Made by a program: the position numbers and the translations under genes. Of a DNA stretch of 64,000 nt, positions 10,875-23,639 are shown piece by piece. Numbering within the stretch: the first letter of the stretch is position 1; the number at the start of each line of letters is the position of its first letter. The stretch comes from Antitrichia curtipendula (lineage: Eukaryota; Streptophyta; Bryopsida; Hypnales; Leucodontaceae). Where the stretch lies: positions 5,642,001-5,706,000 of the forward strand of contig OX579637.1 of the NCBI GenBank assembly GCA_951230915.1, read 5' to 3'. The notes under the pieces were generated by a model. The model made no database searches. It worked only from the letters and a program-made list of their open reading frames with translations, and was not told the DNA's origin.

Positions 10875-13712
10875 ATGAATTCTATAGAGGATCTAGCCAC
10901 AGACATGGATTTATCGGACAATGAGTTCCAGGTTCTTCAACAAATGAATGCTGGTGTTCCTAAGTGTGAAGGTATTCCGCGTTGGCTGTGGAATACAAAG
11001 TGTGTTAAGTTGTATAATGCTGAGGGCGTACTTGTTGGTAAAGGTACCTGCCACAGCGTGAACTCCGATCTTGTTCTTGGTGCCAGTGGGCCTCTTGGTG
11101 ACACTCATGTATTAGTGCACATTTCAGTGTTACATTTTAAAGTGGACCTTCCAGAGGAACGTGTTTACTCATTGCTAACTTGGCCTATTCAACTGGTTCA
11201 TTATTGTGGAGCAAGCCTGCACGATCATGAGGCTAGGGACAGTTTCAACCGTCTACAAGCATCACTTCTAAACCCGCCTTCTGCAACATCTTCAAGACCA
11301 TATGCAAGTGCCATTAGAAACCCGCCTCGTGAGACCGCTGTCAAAACAAAAGACCTCCTAACGCAGGAGTCAATTAACTTGGTGTCCAACAAAGTGTGTT
11401 GCAGCAAGAATTGTATTCAGCCGTTTTCTAGGGAAAAAATTCGAGCTTTTCGAGAACGCATGTATCAAAATTCAACTTTCAAGCGTAGAGCTTTCATGAA
11501 GACTAATATGCACAGACATATTCATGAAGGTGCACGCCGAGGAAAGATGGTGACAATTGAAGAGATAAATGTGTGTTTGCGCGCATGGATGCATATTGCG
11601 GGGGTTGCTGAGTCTACATTCTATTGCTACTTGAAATACATGAAGGATGAACGGGAAGCAAGGGATCACGATAATACGGGACTGCTGAAGCCTAGAGAGC
11701 ATACCAAACAAGCCACAGCTTCCTTGAAGTGCATCCTAGACAAGGAGGCCAATCACATGCCGCATCGTACATGGACTTTGAAGGCAGGTGACAAGATTGT
11801 GTCCAAGATTCTTCCGGCCTCATTTCAATGGAAGGATCAGTTGAAGGGACTTAATGAAACCAATGTGGCTTTTGGTTTGAAGGGGATTTCAACTTCGAAC
11901 TTGAGCAAGATTAGATCAGCCAAGTTCCCAGAGTATGATGTGAAGAAGCCAGGAGATAATTTTGCTCGGTGTGCTACTTGTGACAAATATAATGAGCTCA
12001 TCAAGGGTGCTATCAGTGGATCCCAAACCGCTATGAAGTGGTGTAGGAGATTGAATAAGCATCTCACCATTGCTCGTGCCTACAGGGATGTGTATTACAT
12101 TAACCGAGACTTGTCATTCAATTCTCCGCATGAATGTGTTACAATCATACACGACAAGATGGATCACGCAAAAACCGCTTGTCCGGTCTTTTCTCACAAG
12201 AGTAAAGAACTTGATGGCCTGATGAAGCTACCCGTTTCTGTGATGGGCATGATTGCGCATGGCCATGCAGATGTGCGCTATGCACATTACAGCTTGGATG
12301 TCTTCTCGCATGACTCCAACTATACCATTGGTTCAATGGCAAAGTTGTTGCGAGATTTAGAGTTACCGCCGAAGTCTTCTTCTCGGGAGTTGTTCACGAA
12401 TTCAAAGTCCACAAATTTATTTAAGGTCGTGCTAGAGGATACGGACATGTGCTATGGGTCGTTACCGTCACTGCCAAATACCTTAACTACAGCCACGTAG
12501 CTACCGCCCATTTTAAACGTGCAAATGGACAATGCCACTACAGACAATAAGAATAGATATGTTTTTTGTTTTTGGTCTCTACTTGTTGCAAACAAGATCA
12601 CTGGAGAAGTCTATGTGAACTTCATGATTGTGGGTCATACGCATGATGATATTGATGCGCTATTTGGAAGGTGGAGCATGGATTTGAAGAAGGAGAACTT
12701 CCCGACAATACCAACGCTAATGAAGTCGTTCATGGATGTGGATTCCGTCCCCACTATCCCTCACCTTATTGAAGAAGTGCCCAACTTCAAGGGTTTTATA
12801 GCAGGGTCATTTGTAGATGGCGATGACATCCTTGTTGGGCACACGAGACCACATCAATTGAAGTTCTATCTAGATTCAATGGGGTGCCCTATCATGAAGT
12901 ACAAACTTTTTTGCACTGATACCGACTGGTTAGGGGAAGATGGAAGAGGCATTAAGTTGTGGAAAGAAGATGTTGAAGGGCGAAGTTTGTGGCCACGCGG
13001 TGCACCTTTGCTTGTTCCGCTGAAGCCTATGAAAGGCTTGGAAGAAATTGTCAAAGGTATGACGGGTTTTGTGAAATATTGGGACAATTTATGCAATACA
13101 AACGTCACTGGAGATTATCGAAGACGTTACGAGCATTTGGTGAAGTATTGGCGTGGCGTGAAGGTAGCATTGATGGAACCGTTACCTACCTTTCATGTTT
13201 TGAGGGACGGTTTTTGGCCAACTACACATATTCAAGCAAGTGAAGTGGATGAATTAGACGATGACGGTGAGGAGCGTGAAGAGTTTGGGGAGGATGACCC
13301 ATACGTTGGGCCATTGAGTGGTCGTCCAAATCCATCCTTCCGAGTGGCTCGAGATTTATTCAAAGGCTATTTTGTTGTAGTTCGATACACAAATGGTGAA
13401 TCTCACCCAATTTGGATTGCAAGGGCATTGTCTGATCCGAACTCCAATCCAGAGAATCCGAATTGTATTCTTATTCAATACTTCCATCCGACATCAAGGA
13501 ATCAAGATGTTCAAGATTTCTAATCCGGATGGGACAGCAAAAGAGGTCTACGTTGGAAGGTTGATGAAACTGAACCTCCGCTTTGGCAACATACGGATGC
13601 TCTTATGACAGCGTGGAAGTCAAGGATCCAAAAAGACACTTCGGAATGCATGATCAAGATCCCTGCTATACAAATTGAAGTCATCAATCAGAGTTTGGTT
13701 TCATATAATTGA
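10875..13712 (+). pseudogene. DUF7869-like putative DDE transposase, two premature stops
   Basis: Seen: a single plus-strand frame from ATG 10875 to TGA 13710-13712 (about 945 codons) broken only by TAG 12498-12500 and TAA 13521-13523, with no frameshift. Residues about 30-120 (GVLVGKG, LGDTHVLVHI, WPIQLV) resemble the Tnp1/DUF8039-type domain of plant transposon proteins. Then come CC-x2-NC and FARCATC metal-binding-like cysteines. The core has IIHDKMDHAK (about residue 425), QMDNATTDNKNRYVF (from 12522) and VGHTHDDIDALFGRWS. These are the conserved acidic blocks of DUF7869 proteins, which read like a D-D-D RNase H-fold transposase catalytic site; that catalytic role is inferred. A GWDS...WKSRIQ tail follows the second stop. 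A palindrome array lies directly upstream. Both stops could arise by single C-to-T or G-to-A changes. Confidence 0.75.
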
Positions 13713-14168
13713 GAAGCCATATCCACATATGTGTATATGTAGCATGTTTTGTTTTGTATTTAACATATTTATATTGTGTATAATAGATGGAATTTATATA
13801 TTGGAAAAGATGGCATAGGTTTGAATTTTGTTGGTTTGGATTTATAGTTTGGTATTGCTTGTATGTTTTGAAATATATGTCTTGTTTTTATAAAACAAGA
13901 ATATTCAAATTCAATTTTTATCTATTTCTTTATGTACTTCTGAGTTTAATTTTTTCTCTTTTTTCCATCATTTTACTTTATTTTTCGAGAGCATCTATGT
14001 TATAACATCTATGAACAGTAAATTTGAAAGTATGATGCAATTGAAAAAATGAGTAGTGTGTATAACCAATTTGTTTTTGATAGCCATGTTAAGCACTTGT
14101 CACATTCCAGATAGGGGGCTAGTTGGTTGTTACAACTTTCCTAGTTGCTTGCATAAGTTATTAAGCAG
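13713..14168. other. AT-rich 3' flank
   Basis: AT-rich downstream sequence with TTTGT/TTTAAT-type words that could hold the polyadenylation region of the preceding gene. No gene is seen. Confidence 0.35.
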
Positions 14169-14284
14169 CACCAAGTTATGCATGTCTCTTAGTCGCTCAT
14201 ATGAATTGAATGGGAATCGAACTGGGACCGCCTAAATGAGATAAATAACCCCTTACAACGAACTGCAGAACTCATAACTTGGTG
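14169..14284 (-). repeat. Small inverted-repeat element with tRNA-like promoter boxes
   Basis: CACCAAGTTATG (14169-14180) and its perfect complement CATAACTTGGTG (14273-14284) bracket about 92 bp. Read on the minus strand, the interior has GTTCGATTCCC, a good RNA polymerase III B box. About 45 bases upstream is CTGCAGTTCGTTGTAAG, an imperfect A box. This could be a tRNA-derived SINE fragment or a tRNA-like sequence captured in a hairpin element. I could not fold a complete cloverleaf. Confidence 0.4.
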
Positions 14285-14480
14285 TTCCATATGGCATGAT
14301 CTCTATGTATATTAATGAAAACATTGATCTCCGAATTTCAACTCATGTTGATTAAAGACTCTGTGTGTCACTACACTCTCATTTTAATGGAAATTACACT
14401 CAAAAACTAATAATTATATTATTTGTCAATCTAAATTATCTATATAAATTCCATTTGTATTGATATTAAAATCGACAATA

Positions 14481-16420
14481 TTATTTTGGGAGGCTCCAAT
14501 ACTCCCAAAATTTTGAATATGATGTTGTGACTTCAATCGACCCCCTGTGATGTACATCAAACATCCTTCTAATAGCTACGAGGTTGGACTGTAGGACATT
14601 GCATTGCTTCTTCGACTTCATTACTAATTTGAGAAGCCCCTTCATTACTCGGATTACTACAGACGGTTTGTCGTATAGTTTTTGAACCCACGTCAATCAA
14701 CGAGTGTTGGAACTGTTCTTTGGCAAGCATTTATCCAACTCCACTACTTGCATCAATTTTTGGTACTCAGATTCCAAATTGACGTTCAACTGAATTACCT
14801 TTTCTAATTTACACTTCACTTCTTTGACCTCGTGGCCTTTCATTTGCATGGACGTATCTTGGAATGTGGAGGTAGGATTATTTATGGCGGTTTCAAATAT
14901 TACTTCCCTTTGATTGTATTTCTCAACCTCTTCTACACGTACGGTTCCGCTGATTTCCAGAGGAATACATAGTCTATCCTTGAGGGTTTTTTCTTGAGTG
15001 CTATAATTTTGTAATCCAATTTCTCAATAAACCGCCTTTGAGCAAGTATGGTATCATGTCTCTGCTCCAAATCTTTATCAAGTTTTTGCAATTTAGCTTC
15101 CAATTCAACCAAGTGTGCCTTCAATTTCTTGTTCTCTTCCTTCAAGGCCATGAACTTTGCATTCTCTTGAGCTAGATTGAACATCTTATGCAATGTTTTC
15201 GCTTGCTCCTCGAATAATAGTGTGACACTGACAAAATTCAATAAAGATATGGCACTGATTTGGGTGCAAATTTGGTGAATTCATGAGCAACTTCCATAAG
15301 TTTGGGGGCAATGTCAGCTACAAATTTAGCTCCACATGACAATGACTAAGCAGTAAACACAAAATCGGCCTACTCACTAAATTCTCAGACATGATTACTT
15401 GGGCCGGCCTCATTTGCAAGGTCTAATTTAGGGTTTAGGTCTTTTTGATGTGCCCTAAACATATAACAAACTTCCAACAAATTTTCCAATTTATTAGTAG
15501 CGGGCATTTGATAAAGAACCTGTAGTTGCGCCATCCATTGAGTTGACAAATGTGGATACCTATTATCCAAGGTGCCGTCATCAATGGATACATTTTGCGC
15601 CACGCTATCGAGTTTCTTTCTATTTTATAGCGTCAAACACCCTTTGACTCTTGGGCTCAATACGGGGCTTGATATGGTTGGCAAATCTTGATTAAAAGGT
15701 ATATGTGTTAAGATGTCGAGAGTACTGTTGTTTATGAGATGACTGATTGATGCATAGGCCCTTACCATTTGTTTTGGAGCAATCTCTTCCCAACGTTCTC
15801 GTGGAATAGACAGGGTCACCGGTTCTTTAAAAATTGGCTATATGTTTTGAACACTGCTTTGTTTGACCATGGTTGTTACATTGGGTGTATATATCAAATC
15901 TATTTTCAAGTGAGAAACACCTCTCCATCAACACCTTCCACTGCAGCATTTGTCATTGTAGTTGGGATCTTCGTAGAATCCAATTATACTACAACATTTT
16001 TCACCTCCAAGACCTCCTTTTTTGCTTGCATTAAATTGTTTGATAATAATTTCTATGGTTTTGGTGTCTCACTTGGACTTGCCTTTGGATTATACAAATT
16101 GGGAATATCTTTCTCCCCTTTTCTAAGCAAAAGTCAAGCCCCAACTATCATTGGAAATGTGCCCCAATCCACCTTTCAAACCAATACAAGTTCAACATAC
16201 ACCATAGAGGCCATGTTAATGTATCCCTTATTCATTGGTTTGTCTCCAAAGATGGCCCACCAAACTTTGAGCGATTGATGAACAAAATGCCCATTGTTGC
16301 AATTTGATGACTTACAACTGAAACTTTGTGGGTAAATAGGGTGGGCCTTACGAGGCTACAACTTGTTGATGCGGTACATTTTCACATATTTTTTGCACAT
16401 TGTAGAGGTCTAATAATTTG
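14481..16420 (-). pseudogene. Decayed coiled-coil TE-type gene
   Basis: Seen: minus-strand coding remnants in order. A CxMCKKYV-like word lies near 16411-16377 and matches the zinc-knuckle word of the 21094-22179 gene. Next is KVWWAIFGDKPMNKGYINMA near 16280-16220. Then PRERWEEIAPKQMV (from about 15815) runs to 15385 in one frame with a single TAA near 15625. A different frame at 15241-14933 encodes a clear heptad-rich coiled coil (LKEENKKLKAHLVELEAKL). A third frame covers 14696-14481. Frames shift at least twice, so it is more decayed than the kinase-like genes. The 169-codon plus ORF at 15769-16278 is its antisense shadow. The family is unrecognised; coiled-coil spacing resembles the 28341-30841 gene. 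A GC-rich islet lies upstream at 16808-16990. Confidence 0.5.
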
Positions 16421-16807
16421 CTTTCTCCTTCTTCCATCCGCTCTCCGCCTTAGTATTTAGATCATCTAAAATCTCGTAGTGGGGAGCTCGTGGATGGCCC
16501 CTTTTGGTTTTGCCTTCCCACAATTGTCACCTCCTGAAGTCATTCCTATAGTATCTTTGCCACCTTCAGTCTTTATGATTGTCAATTTGTGATGAAAAAT
16601 AATTCACTCCAACTCTCCACCATGTAGAAGCAACTGGCACAATAAAGCAATAGTAGCACGTCCAATATGGATGTGAAACTGCTAAAAGAGAGAAGAAGTG
16701 AGGAAGAAAAGAAAAGGTTGTCTACTCTTATAGCCGTTAGAAACCAAACCTAGCATAAGTCTGACGGCAAACAAACTACCAAATCTCCCGAAGTTGATCT
16801 AACCGTC

Positions 16808-16990
16808 TAATTGATCGGGCGCCTCGATTGTTTGAATAAGACCTGTCGTCCGCCCGTCGGACAATCATATCCACTTCTTGAACCCTTTTATCCGCCCATT
16901 GGACCATCCTATCTGCCCCTTCGACTATCCAACCGCTCTTCAGACCATTCTATCCGCCCGTCAGATCGTTCGCTTAGAAGTCCGCCAATT
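16808..16990. repeat. GC-rich motif islet A (CCGCCC/GTCGGAC words)
   Basis: A 180-bp GC-rich islet in AT-rich surroundings, with repeated words such as TCCGCCCGTC, TCCGCCCATTGGAC and CCGCCCGTCAGATC. It lies 5' of the minus-strand coiled-coil pseudogene. Similar islets precede most other TE-type genes in the window. Confidence 0.6.
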
Positions 16991-16999
16991 CTGGAGTCT

Positions 17000-18219
17000 A
17001 TGTTTTTTTTCCATTTGCAGTAGTTTGGTGAAGCATAGGATTCTGAAAATCGACGGTTCACCCCAAAAGAGTGCGCCTTCATGACAACAAGCATCCAATG
17101 TGAATCCTTAAAGGACATTGCAATCCCCACAGGCCTTTTCAAAGTCCATTCTTCAATTTGCACATGATATTTTGAAGTCCAATCTTGAAATAAAACATCT
17201 TGATGATATTTTGAAGATACCATTTTGAAAGATCAAAATAAAATGCTTTCTATAGTTCTGGAAACAATTGCTATATACTTATATAGTACTATTGCATCAA
17301 AGTATGATCTTCTAATAAATTTGCATGCAAGATTGTAGTATAGGATTTATGTCATTCCAATAAATATTGCAAAAGTTAGAAGAATATTTTGAAAATGGGT
17401 AGGTGATAATATTTCGATGCATTATTAAAAAATCATTTTGTACATGATAGTATAGATAGATACCTAATCACCTACTTATAAGAAATTGCCCCATTCAATC
17501 CAAATAATGTTGTAAAACCCTGTTCGGAGTTATATGTTGCGGAGTACGGACAATGAAGTTAGAAAATTCATGTGGAGTTGTCCTATGTTTCTAAAATTCC
17601 AAATTCTCTATTTAAAATTGAAAACAAAGGATACTAATTGTTTATTAGAATATTTTCACCATTGGGGTTAACAATTCTTAAATTCTTCCAAAAGTTCGTA
17701 GCATATTATTTTTTTGACAATAGTAAAACACCTTCTAATTGACAATTTAAAAAAAATGAATGTGTAGTTTTTTTTAGTTTAAACATTTTACATTTATTCA
17801 TAATTCAATTGCCTAAATTTTGGCTAAAATGCACAAGGTATAAGACGTACATGAATATTCTTAAGAAGGTTGAATGACCAAACATCACATTTTAGAAAGG
17901 CAACATTTTTAGGTTGGTGCACATTAAACTTGTCTTTGGGAGAAAAATTCATTCTGCAATTGTGGAACAATGGCGTTGATGAAGTCAATTAGAAGATCTA
18001 CGCCTCAATTTGTTTACCCAGAAATATTCACATAAGAATTGACTTAAAGTCTTATTTGCGAACTTGTGGGTGCTTTGAATCCAAAAAATACTTAAACCCA
18101 ATCAAGAATTTTCAGGCTAAGTTGCTAATTCAAGATGCTACATATACTTCTTGAGAAATTATCAACTTAATTTGGATTTATTTTGATATTTTAAGTTAGT
18201 TATGATTTTCTTACATTTG
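17000..18219. other. AT-rich spacer
   Basis: AT-rich sequence. A 104-codon minus ORF (16909-17223) overlaps islet A and has no recognised domain. I see no other gene. Confidence 0.45.
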
Positions 18220-18305
18220 CGGCTTTAGGATATATGATTTAGGACATAGGAATTAGGGTATAAGATTTAGGGTTTAGGATATAGGATTTAAAGTATAGGA
18301 TTGAA
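18220..18305. repeat. Degenerate telomere-like tract (TTTAGGG variants)
   Basis: Runs of TTTAGGA, ATTAGGG, TTTAGGG and TATAGGA words on the plus strand give a decayed G-rich-orientation counterpart of the CCCTAAA tract at 8553. Confidence 0.6.
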
Positions 18306-18399
18306 GACCATTGCATTAAAAAACCTACTTAGTTATGTTCAATACATTAAGTTCTTTAAGTCTGAAAGTGGATCACAATAACACTTCCTTCTTTCTTGT

Positions 18400-18790
18400 C
18401 CACCTGATTATTCTTTGGTCGAGGCTGTCTAATTAGTCAAATGACCCACCCGTCCGCCTAATCCAACGTCCTTGATAAATCTTACAAATTCTCGTTTGTT
18501 CCATCGGGGCCGTCCGATGAGTCGGAATGCCTACATGTCTACCTGATCAGATGGAATCGATTGATATCCCGTTCCCTTTGTCGGAACCGTTTGATTAGTC
18601 GGACGCTACAGCCGCCTGACGTATTGAACCGCTGCAACGGGTTAGACGGGCAATCAAAGGACTGGTTGGAGGCCGTCCATTCAGTCGAATGCCAATCCGT
18701 CTGTTTTGTTGGTGTCATCTAATGTGGCGGTTGGGTGAGGCCGTCCACATGGTATAAGAGGGTCGGACGACCTATCCAATCCTCAATTTT
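18400..18790. repeat. GC-rich motif islet B (GTCCGAT-GAGTCGGA)
   Basis: Repeated partly palindromic words (GTCCGATGAGTCGGA, TTGATTAGTCGGACG, GTCCATTCAGTCGAAT) in a GC-rich islet that ends about 200 bp before the ATG of the kinase-like gene at 18990. A promoter or subterminal function is inferred from position. Confidence 0.6.
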
Positions 18791-18989
18791 GCCTTTCCAC
18801 TTGTGCAATGCAAGAGAAAGCGGAGAGCTTGGTGGTTCATCTTCCATTGGCTCTTTTCTAATGGAAGGTAAAAGTGTGATTTGAAAGGCCTACTTGTTGC
18901 CTTTTTTTTTAGCGTTTATGTATATAATTGTAGCAAATCATATTTTGCGTTGAGGATTACAAATTCTAACTTCTAATCGTGATTTCATC

Positions 18990-20477
18990 ATGATGTCGAG
19001 AGTGAAGAAGGTTGCAAAGCACAAACAGGTGGTGCCTAACATTGAATCAAGTAGAGACATTCCCTCCCATGCTTGCAAAGCATTTCTCATTGAGTGCATT
19101 GTCAAATTTTATGAGTTGGAAACCACTTCATCGCTTGATAACAAATATGTGAGGTATTAGAAGGAGTATCCAGAGAAATTCAAGGGAGATATGGCACAAA
19201 AGTTCACGGATGCTTTAATTGTACTTCAGTGGATCCATGAAATGAAGAAGAAAGACTTCCAACAATTTCTGAAGAACAAGGTACAAGATGCATTGTGGAA
19301 TGCGAAGGTGATTTTGGAAAAGTATGGGAGAGAACACTATACAAATGATGGCGCTTTTGAGCATGTCATTCTGAGGACAAATTTGTTTGTTTTCCAGTGC
19401 GCTATGTTTGCAAAGAGACAGAGTAGGTTAGGTTCAATGGGTTGGTAGAATAGTGATGAGGGAATTGTGGAGTTGCAACATGGACGTTGACATCTCTTAG
19501 CGCTTTCGAAAACAGCAAGGGTGATTTTGCAAGACAACAAAATCTTAAGGGGTGGATATGCAACAATTTGGAGGGTCCAAATTGAAGGATGTTATGAGAT
19601 ACCCGCATTTTGGAAGTTTGCAGCAAAGGTATTTCATCAACAATGCCTACAACCTCATCTCGCGAGGTTGGAACACTAAAATGAGTCAATGGCAATGAGA
19701 ATTCCACATGATGGAGCTATACGGGTTCTTTTTGTCTATGCAACAAACAACAAAGGATATTCGTACTGGTGGAATGGCGAAATATTAGGGCAAATGCTAA
19801 AAATGGATAAGGATTATTCAATTAACATTGCCATTTGATTGGCTTATTCTCGACAAACGCCGGAAGAGGTGACTAAAGCTTTTTTTCTCGGTCACTAGAG
19901 AATGAAGTGCACAAAGCTTACATGGGCATTGGTGCACTTCATAAATGCAGTGTACAATGCTGGACATTTGCACAATGATCTTTCTTTGGACAACATCATA
20001 ATTCACTTTCCTAATGATGAGTCACGCATTTACATTGGAGTTTGCAATTAGGGTATGACTACTTTACGTGATGAACCAATGAAGTCCTTGTACAGGTTCA
20101 CCTCTTAGAGTAAGCGGATTGAAACTTTGAATAAAAAATAGTGGGTGGATCCTTCTATTGTATACTTGGTTAGAAGAGATGCGGATGTGCAAACGATACT
20201 ACATTTATCACGTAAATGGGAGGAATGTGCAGTTGGTCAAATGGCTCAGAAAAGCAACGATTGTTGTATGTCGGCGGCCTACGTGAACTTGTACCGGAAA
20301 AATGAGAGACATATGAAGTTCAGCCATGACAAATTGGCAAGGATATTTCACCTTTACTTGGAACAACTTTGTAATTCGGTGTTCGATTCTCAAGGTAGCT
20401 TGTCCAGAATCATTTACCAATTTATCAATAATTACAACTGGCCTATTCCGGATGAATACTTCCGACACTTCTATTAG
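18990..20477 (+). pseudogene. Protein-kinase-like gene, copy 1, nine in-frame stops and no frameshift
   Basis: Seen: from ATG 18990 one frame stays readable to the TAG at 20475-20477 (495 codons). It is interrupted by nine stops at 19158, 19446, 19488, 19677, 19836, 19896, 20049, 20106 and 20139. N-terminal about 170 residues are family-specific. Kinase elements follow in order: glycine-rich loop RGGYATIW (about residue 186), FAAK (VAIK lysine position, about 211), a YSYWWNGE block, catalytic loop HLHNDLSLDNIIIHF (about 327, matching H-x-D-x4-N), then YIGVCN-stop-G where DFG is expected (about 351). The same blocks occur in copy 2 at 26309-27889. Kinases of this type are not part of any plant transposon class I know. 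GC islet B lies just upstream. Confidence 0.75.
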
Positions 20478-20479
20478 TC

Positions 20480-21093
20480 TCTATATTATAAGTAGACTAC
20501 TTAGAACTATAGAAGTATTAGGTAAATGTAAACGTGAGTATGTAAGACAATATGATTGTGTGCTAACTATCTAGTATATTTATATGCACCCTCAATGTAT
20601 GCCAATATATGTATACCTGTATAATTGTTATAAAACTTTGAAATGTTTGTATGTTTTGGAACTTTCAATGTCTAATGTCTACCACCTATTTATACATTTG
20701 CCATATGTTTTGCTTGGAAATCTTGGATGAAAAGTGCAATGGAACAATTCTTGTTGATGGATGTTGGGTTGGCATGGTTGTGTACAAAATTGTATGATCG
20801 ATGTTGTTTGCATATAAGTATAATAGAATTCCATTGGACACTAATATCTATATTGAAAAACAACACGGTTGATACTTGAACAATACCACTAAAATGATAC
20901 CAAGTACCAACTTACAAATATATTTTAATACAATATATTTATATCAAAGTATATCAGTACGTGAATACTATTTGCCGAGACGCCGATATTATTTACTATG
21001 GTTGTTAAACTCCATATCCCATGGCAGAAGATTTCAAGGCCCATTCGATTGTGAAACGACCACTAAAATAGTTTTGCCTACATTACTCGAAAT
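20480..21093. other. Convergent intergenic spacer
   Basis: AT-rich sequence between the 3' ends of the kinase-like gene (plus) and the zinc-knuckle gene (minus). No feature recognised. Confidence 0.5.
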
Positions 21094-22179
21094 CTAAATC
21101 GATGTCATCTTTGCAACTTGGTCTTGTGGAACGGGATCCATAAATGCCAAGATATTATTCTCTATCCCAATTGTCTCTGTAGCCGCTTGCCGTAGCTCTT
21201 TGACTGGGTTTTTTACAATAAGGCCCTGCAAAAGTTGGAGGAGGAACTACATTATTGTGCTAAGACCTTCTTTGCCTTGGATCGACATGACGAGAGCTTG
21301 TGTGGCGCTCATATGAACCACCCGTAGTGGATTCGGAATGGTACTGGTAGCCTCTTTGGCTAGAGCCAAAATCATGTGTGGTTGTATGGCTTCCTTCTAT
21401 GTTGTAATAGGTACCTCAGGGGTCATTACCATAGTGCAAAATCTTTTGGTCATTTTGTGAGCCATATGCACTACAATTATGTTGGTAGGACCTGTCATGC
21501 CCGTGTTGTTGACCATGATTTTCCATGCTTCTACGCATGGCTTCTTGCATTTGTTAATTGAACTCCATGTCTTCTCGAGCTTCTTAACGTTCATGTTTCT
21601 CTTGAAATGTCACGGGTGCTAGAGTATTGCGTACATCATCGTCATTTGACCATTCATCCTCAGCATCCGACATTACAACCAACGGAAATCAAAATTGCCC
21701 TCGATTGAACAACATTTGCATTTAAATGCTCGATTGAGTCCAACTCGTATAAATAACAACATCAGTTCGATTCATATGGTCAACATTTTTTGATAAATTG
21801 TATACTAGTCTACATCTTTGTGTAGTACAATCTCCTTCCAAACCATTGTCATGTTGGAATAATTCATGACGTTTGGCTTGGAGTCACGTATGTAAGCCCA
21901 TTGTGTTACTTCCTCGTATTGGTGAATAAAGTGTTTGCTCTCACACGTGGAAATTTGTTCTTCCCAGCATCAAACTTGCACATCTGCCTATTCTTCTGAC
22001 TACATTTTGGAGAGATGCGTCATTTTGACGTACTTTTTGCACATTGTACAGTCCCAAACCTTCTTGGGGTCTTTTCTGTATCCAAGTTCAGCTACACACA
22101 TTGGCTTTGTCCAATCTTTCTAATTCATGTCCTAGGATCTGTCTTTCTTATTTGACTTTGATCTCTTATCACAAGGCAT
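21094..22179 (-). pseudogene. Zinc-knuckle TE-type gene, stop-riddled
   Basis: Seen: from ATG 22179 (MPCDKRSKSNKKDRS) one minus-strand frame can be followed to the TAG at 21094-21096 (about 361 codons). It has at least ten internal stops, most of them TAG, and no frameshift that I can see. Residues about 34-53 read YRKDPKKVWDCTMCKKYVKM, a C-x2-C pair like the start of a BED or BED-like zinc finger. Then come histidines (THLSK, KHFIHQYEE) and VTQWAYIRDSKP. The later part is Met/Lys/Thr-rich with KTWSSINKCKKP. Family unknown; the C-x2-C word recurs at about 16400. It could be the N-terminal part of a hAT-like protein, but no DUF659 or dimerisation block is visible. It converges with the kinase-like gene, and GC islet C lies upstream. 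Confidence 0.55.
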
Positions 22180-22494
22180 GGTAACCTTGAATAGAATGAA
22201 ATGAATTGATGACAAAGTTCACATGAATTTTTTGAACACCTGAACAAAATGCTTGACATTTACAATGAAAAGGAGTGAGGTTGTCAACAAGGTCTTCAAA
22301 ACCGAATAATTACCAAAATAATTCAAGCAATTTAGTATCCGAGCACAATCATTCACATACCAAAGCAAAAGAGGCACGCAGAGCCACACATTGGCACTGG
22401 ATCACCCACTCCGCAAGGAAAATGATTGTGGGATTGTGGGCCATCTGACGCGCTATTTATGAAGTCCAATGGCAAACCAAACAATGCGGACAAG

Positions 22495-22760
22495 TACGTC
22501 CAAATCGGATGATACAGAGTCAAATAGGTAGATCGTGCGGCCATAATTCGACGTCCGCTGGATCGCACAGCCACCGTCAAAGGGCGATCAAATCGATAGA
22601 TGGAGGAAGGGGACAAGACGTCAGACGTTCAAACGGACCATCGGATGGGGAATTGGACGGTCGGTCAGACCATTGGATGGGCAAGCGGATGGTCCTATGG
22701 TCAGAAATGGACAAAGAGGCGGACGATCCGATGGGGAGTGACGACGGGCGGATGGGATTA
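22495..22760. repeat. GC-rich motif islet C (GGACGG / CCATCGGATGGG)
   Basis: Dense words CGGACCATCGGATGGG, TTGGACGGTCGG, ACCATTGGATGGGC and GGCGGACGATCCGATGGGG lie about 315 bp 5' of the zinc-knuckle gene. Short overlapping ORFs on both strands here are translations of the repeat. Confidence 0.65.
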
Positions 22761-22764
22761 CTTT

Positions 22765-23639
22765 AATTTGTCTTTGAGATTAATTTTTTGGAGTTGCCAT
22801 GTCATTTTGAACTCCTTAAGCACACTATTTTCTTTAATGTGCATCCATTTTTCATTGTTTAGAGTACATGTGAGCATGGAATTATCACATTATTATTTTT
22901 ATATGGCATATTTTTTCTTGTTCAATACGCGGAATGTTTTAATTACCAAGCATTGCATTAATTGCGTTGATTATTCCATTTTGCCTTTTTTAGGTGATAG
23001 ATCTTGGCTATTGGTGGCCAGACAAAGCATACAAATATGAAAAGCAAAATATAGGACATAAATGCCTAGCTACCTTGTAAAGTAGCATATGAAGTCAACA
23101 CAAGTGGGAAAAACACTCATGTCTTCCCGTGCAAGTTGTAGAATTCTTTTGAGTTCTCTGTGGTGCACAGTTTAATTCCCTAAGGTGGCATTTGGATTGG
23201 TCTTTGTAGCCAACCATTACAAGAAAAAAAATAGAAAATGCCAAGCCAATTTCTTAGGGTACGTGGAAGGGAAGATGGTTTGATATTTTTGCATGTGGTC
23301 TAAGAGGGCTTTGCGAGGTTGAATTTGAGTTTAGGTTCGAGATGTTTGGAATGGAAATATAATTCAAACAATTCGGACTTGAATTTGAATTCAACCCTTC
23401 TATAATCTCCTAAATCATCACTAAAATTGCAAGTAGCATGCAGAAAATGTTCTTGGATCACTTACCGGATAGAACTAGCTTGACATTTTGTACATTTGAT
23501 ACTACCATGTAAAGTGTACAAATGTAAAGTACACAAAGTCAATGTTCACCATCATGTAATAGATGGTCAGCATTAGCCTAACAAATACACAGTTGAACAC
23601 ATCAATTTGCTTCAAAGTATGTACTTTTCCTAAACCCCC
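22765..23639. other. Spacer without gene
   Basis: AT-rich, with only short ORFs lacking recognisable domains. Confidence 0.45.

Noticed and set aside
15769..16278. 169-codon plus-strand ORF, long for this window
   Set aside because: It is opposite protein-like minus-strand blocks of the coiled-coil pseudogene and has no recognised domain.
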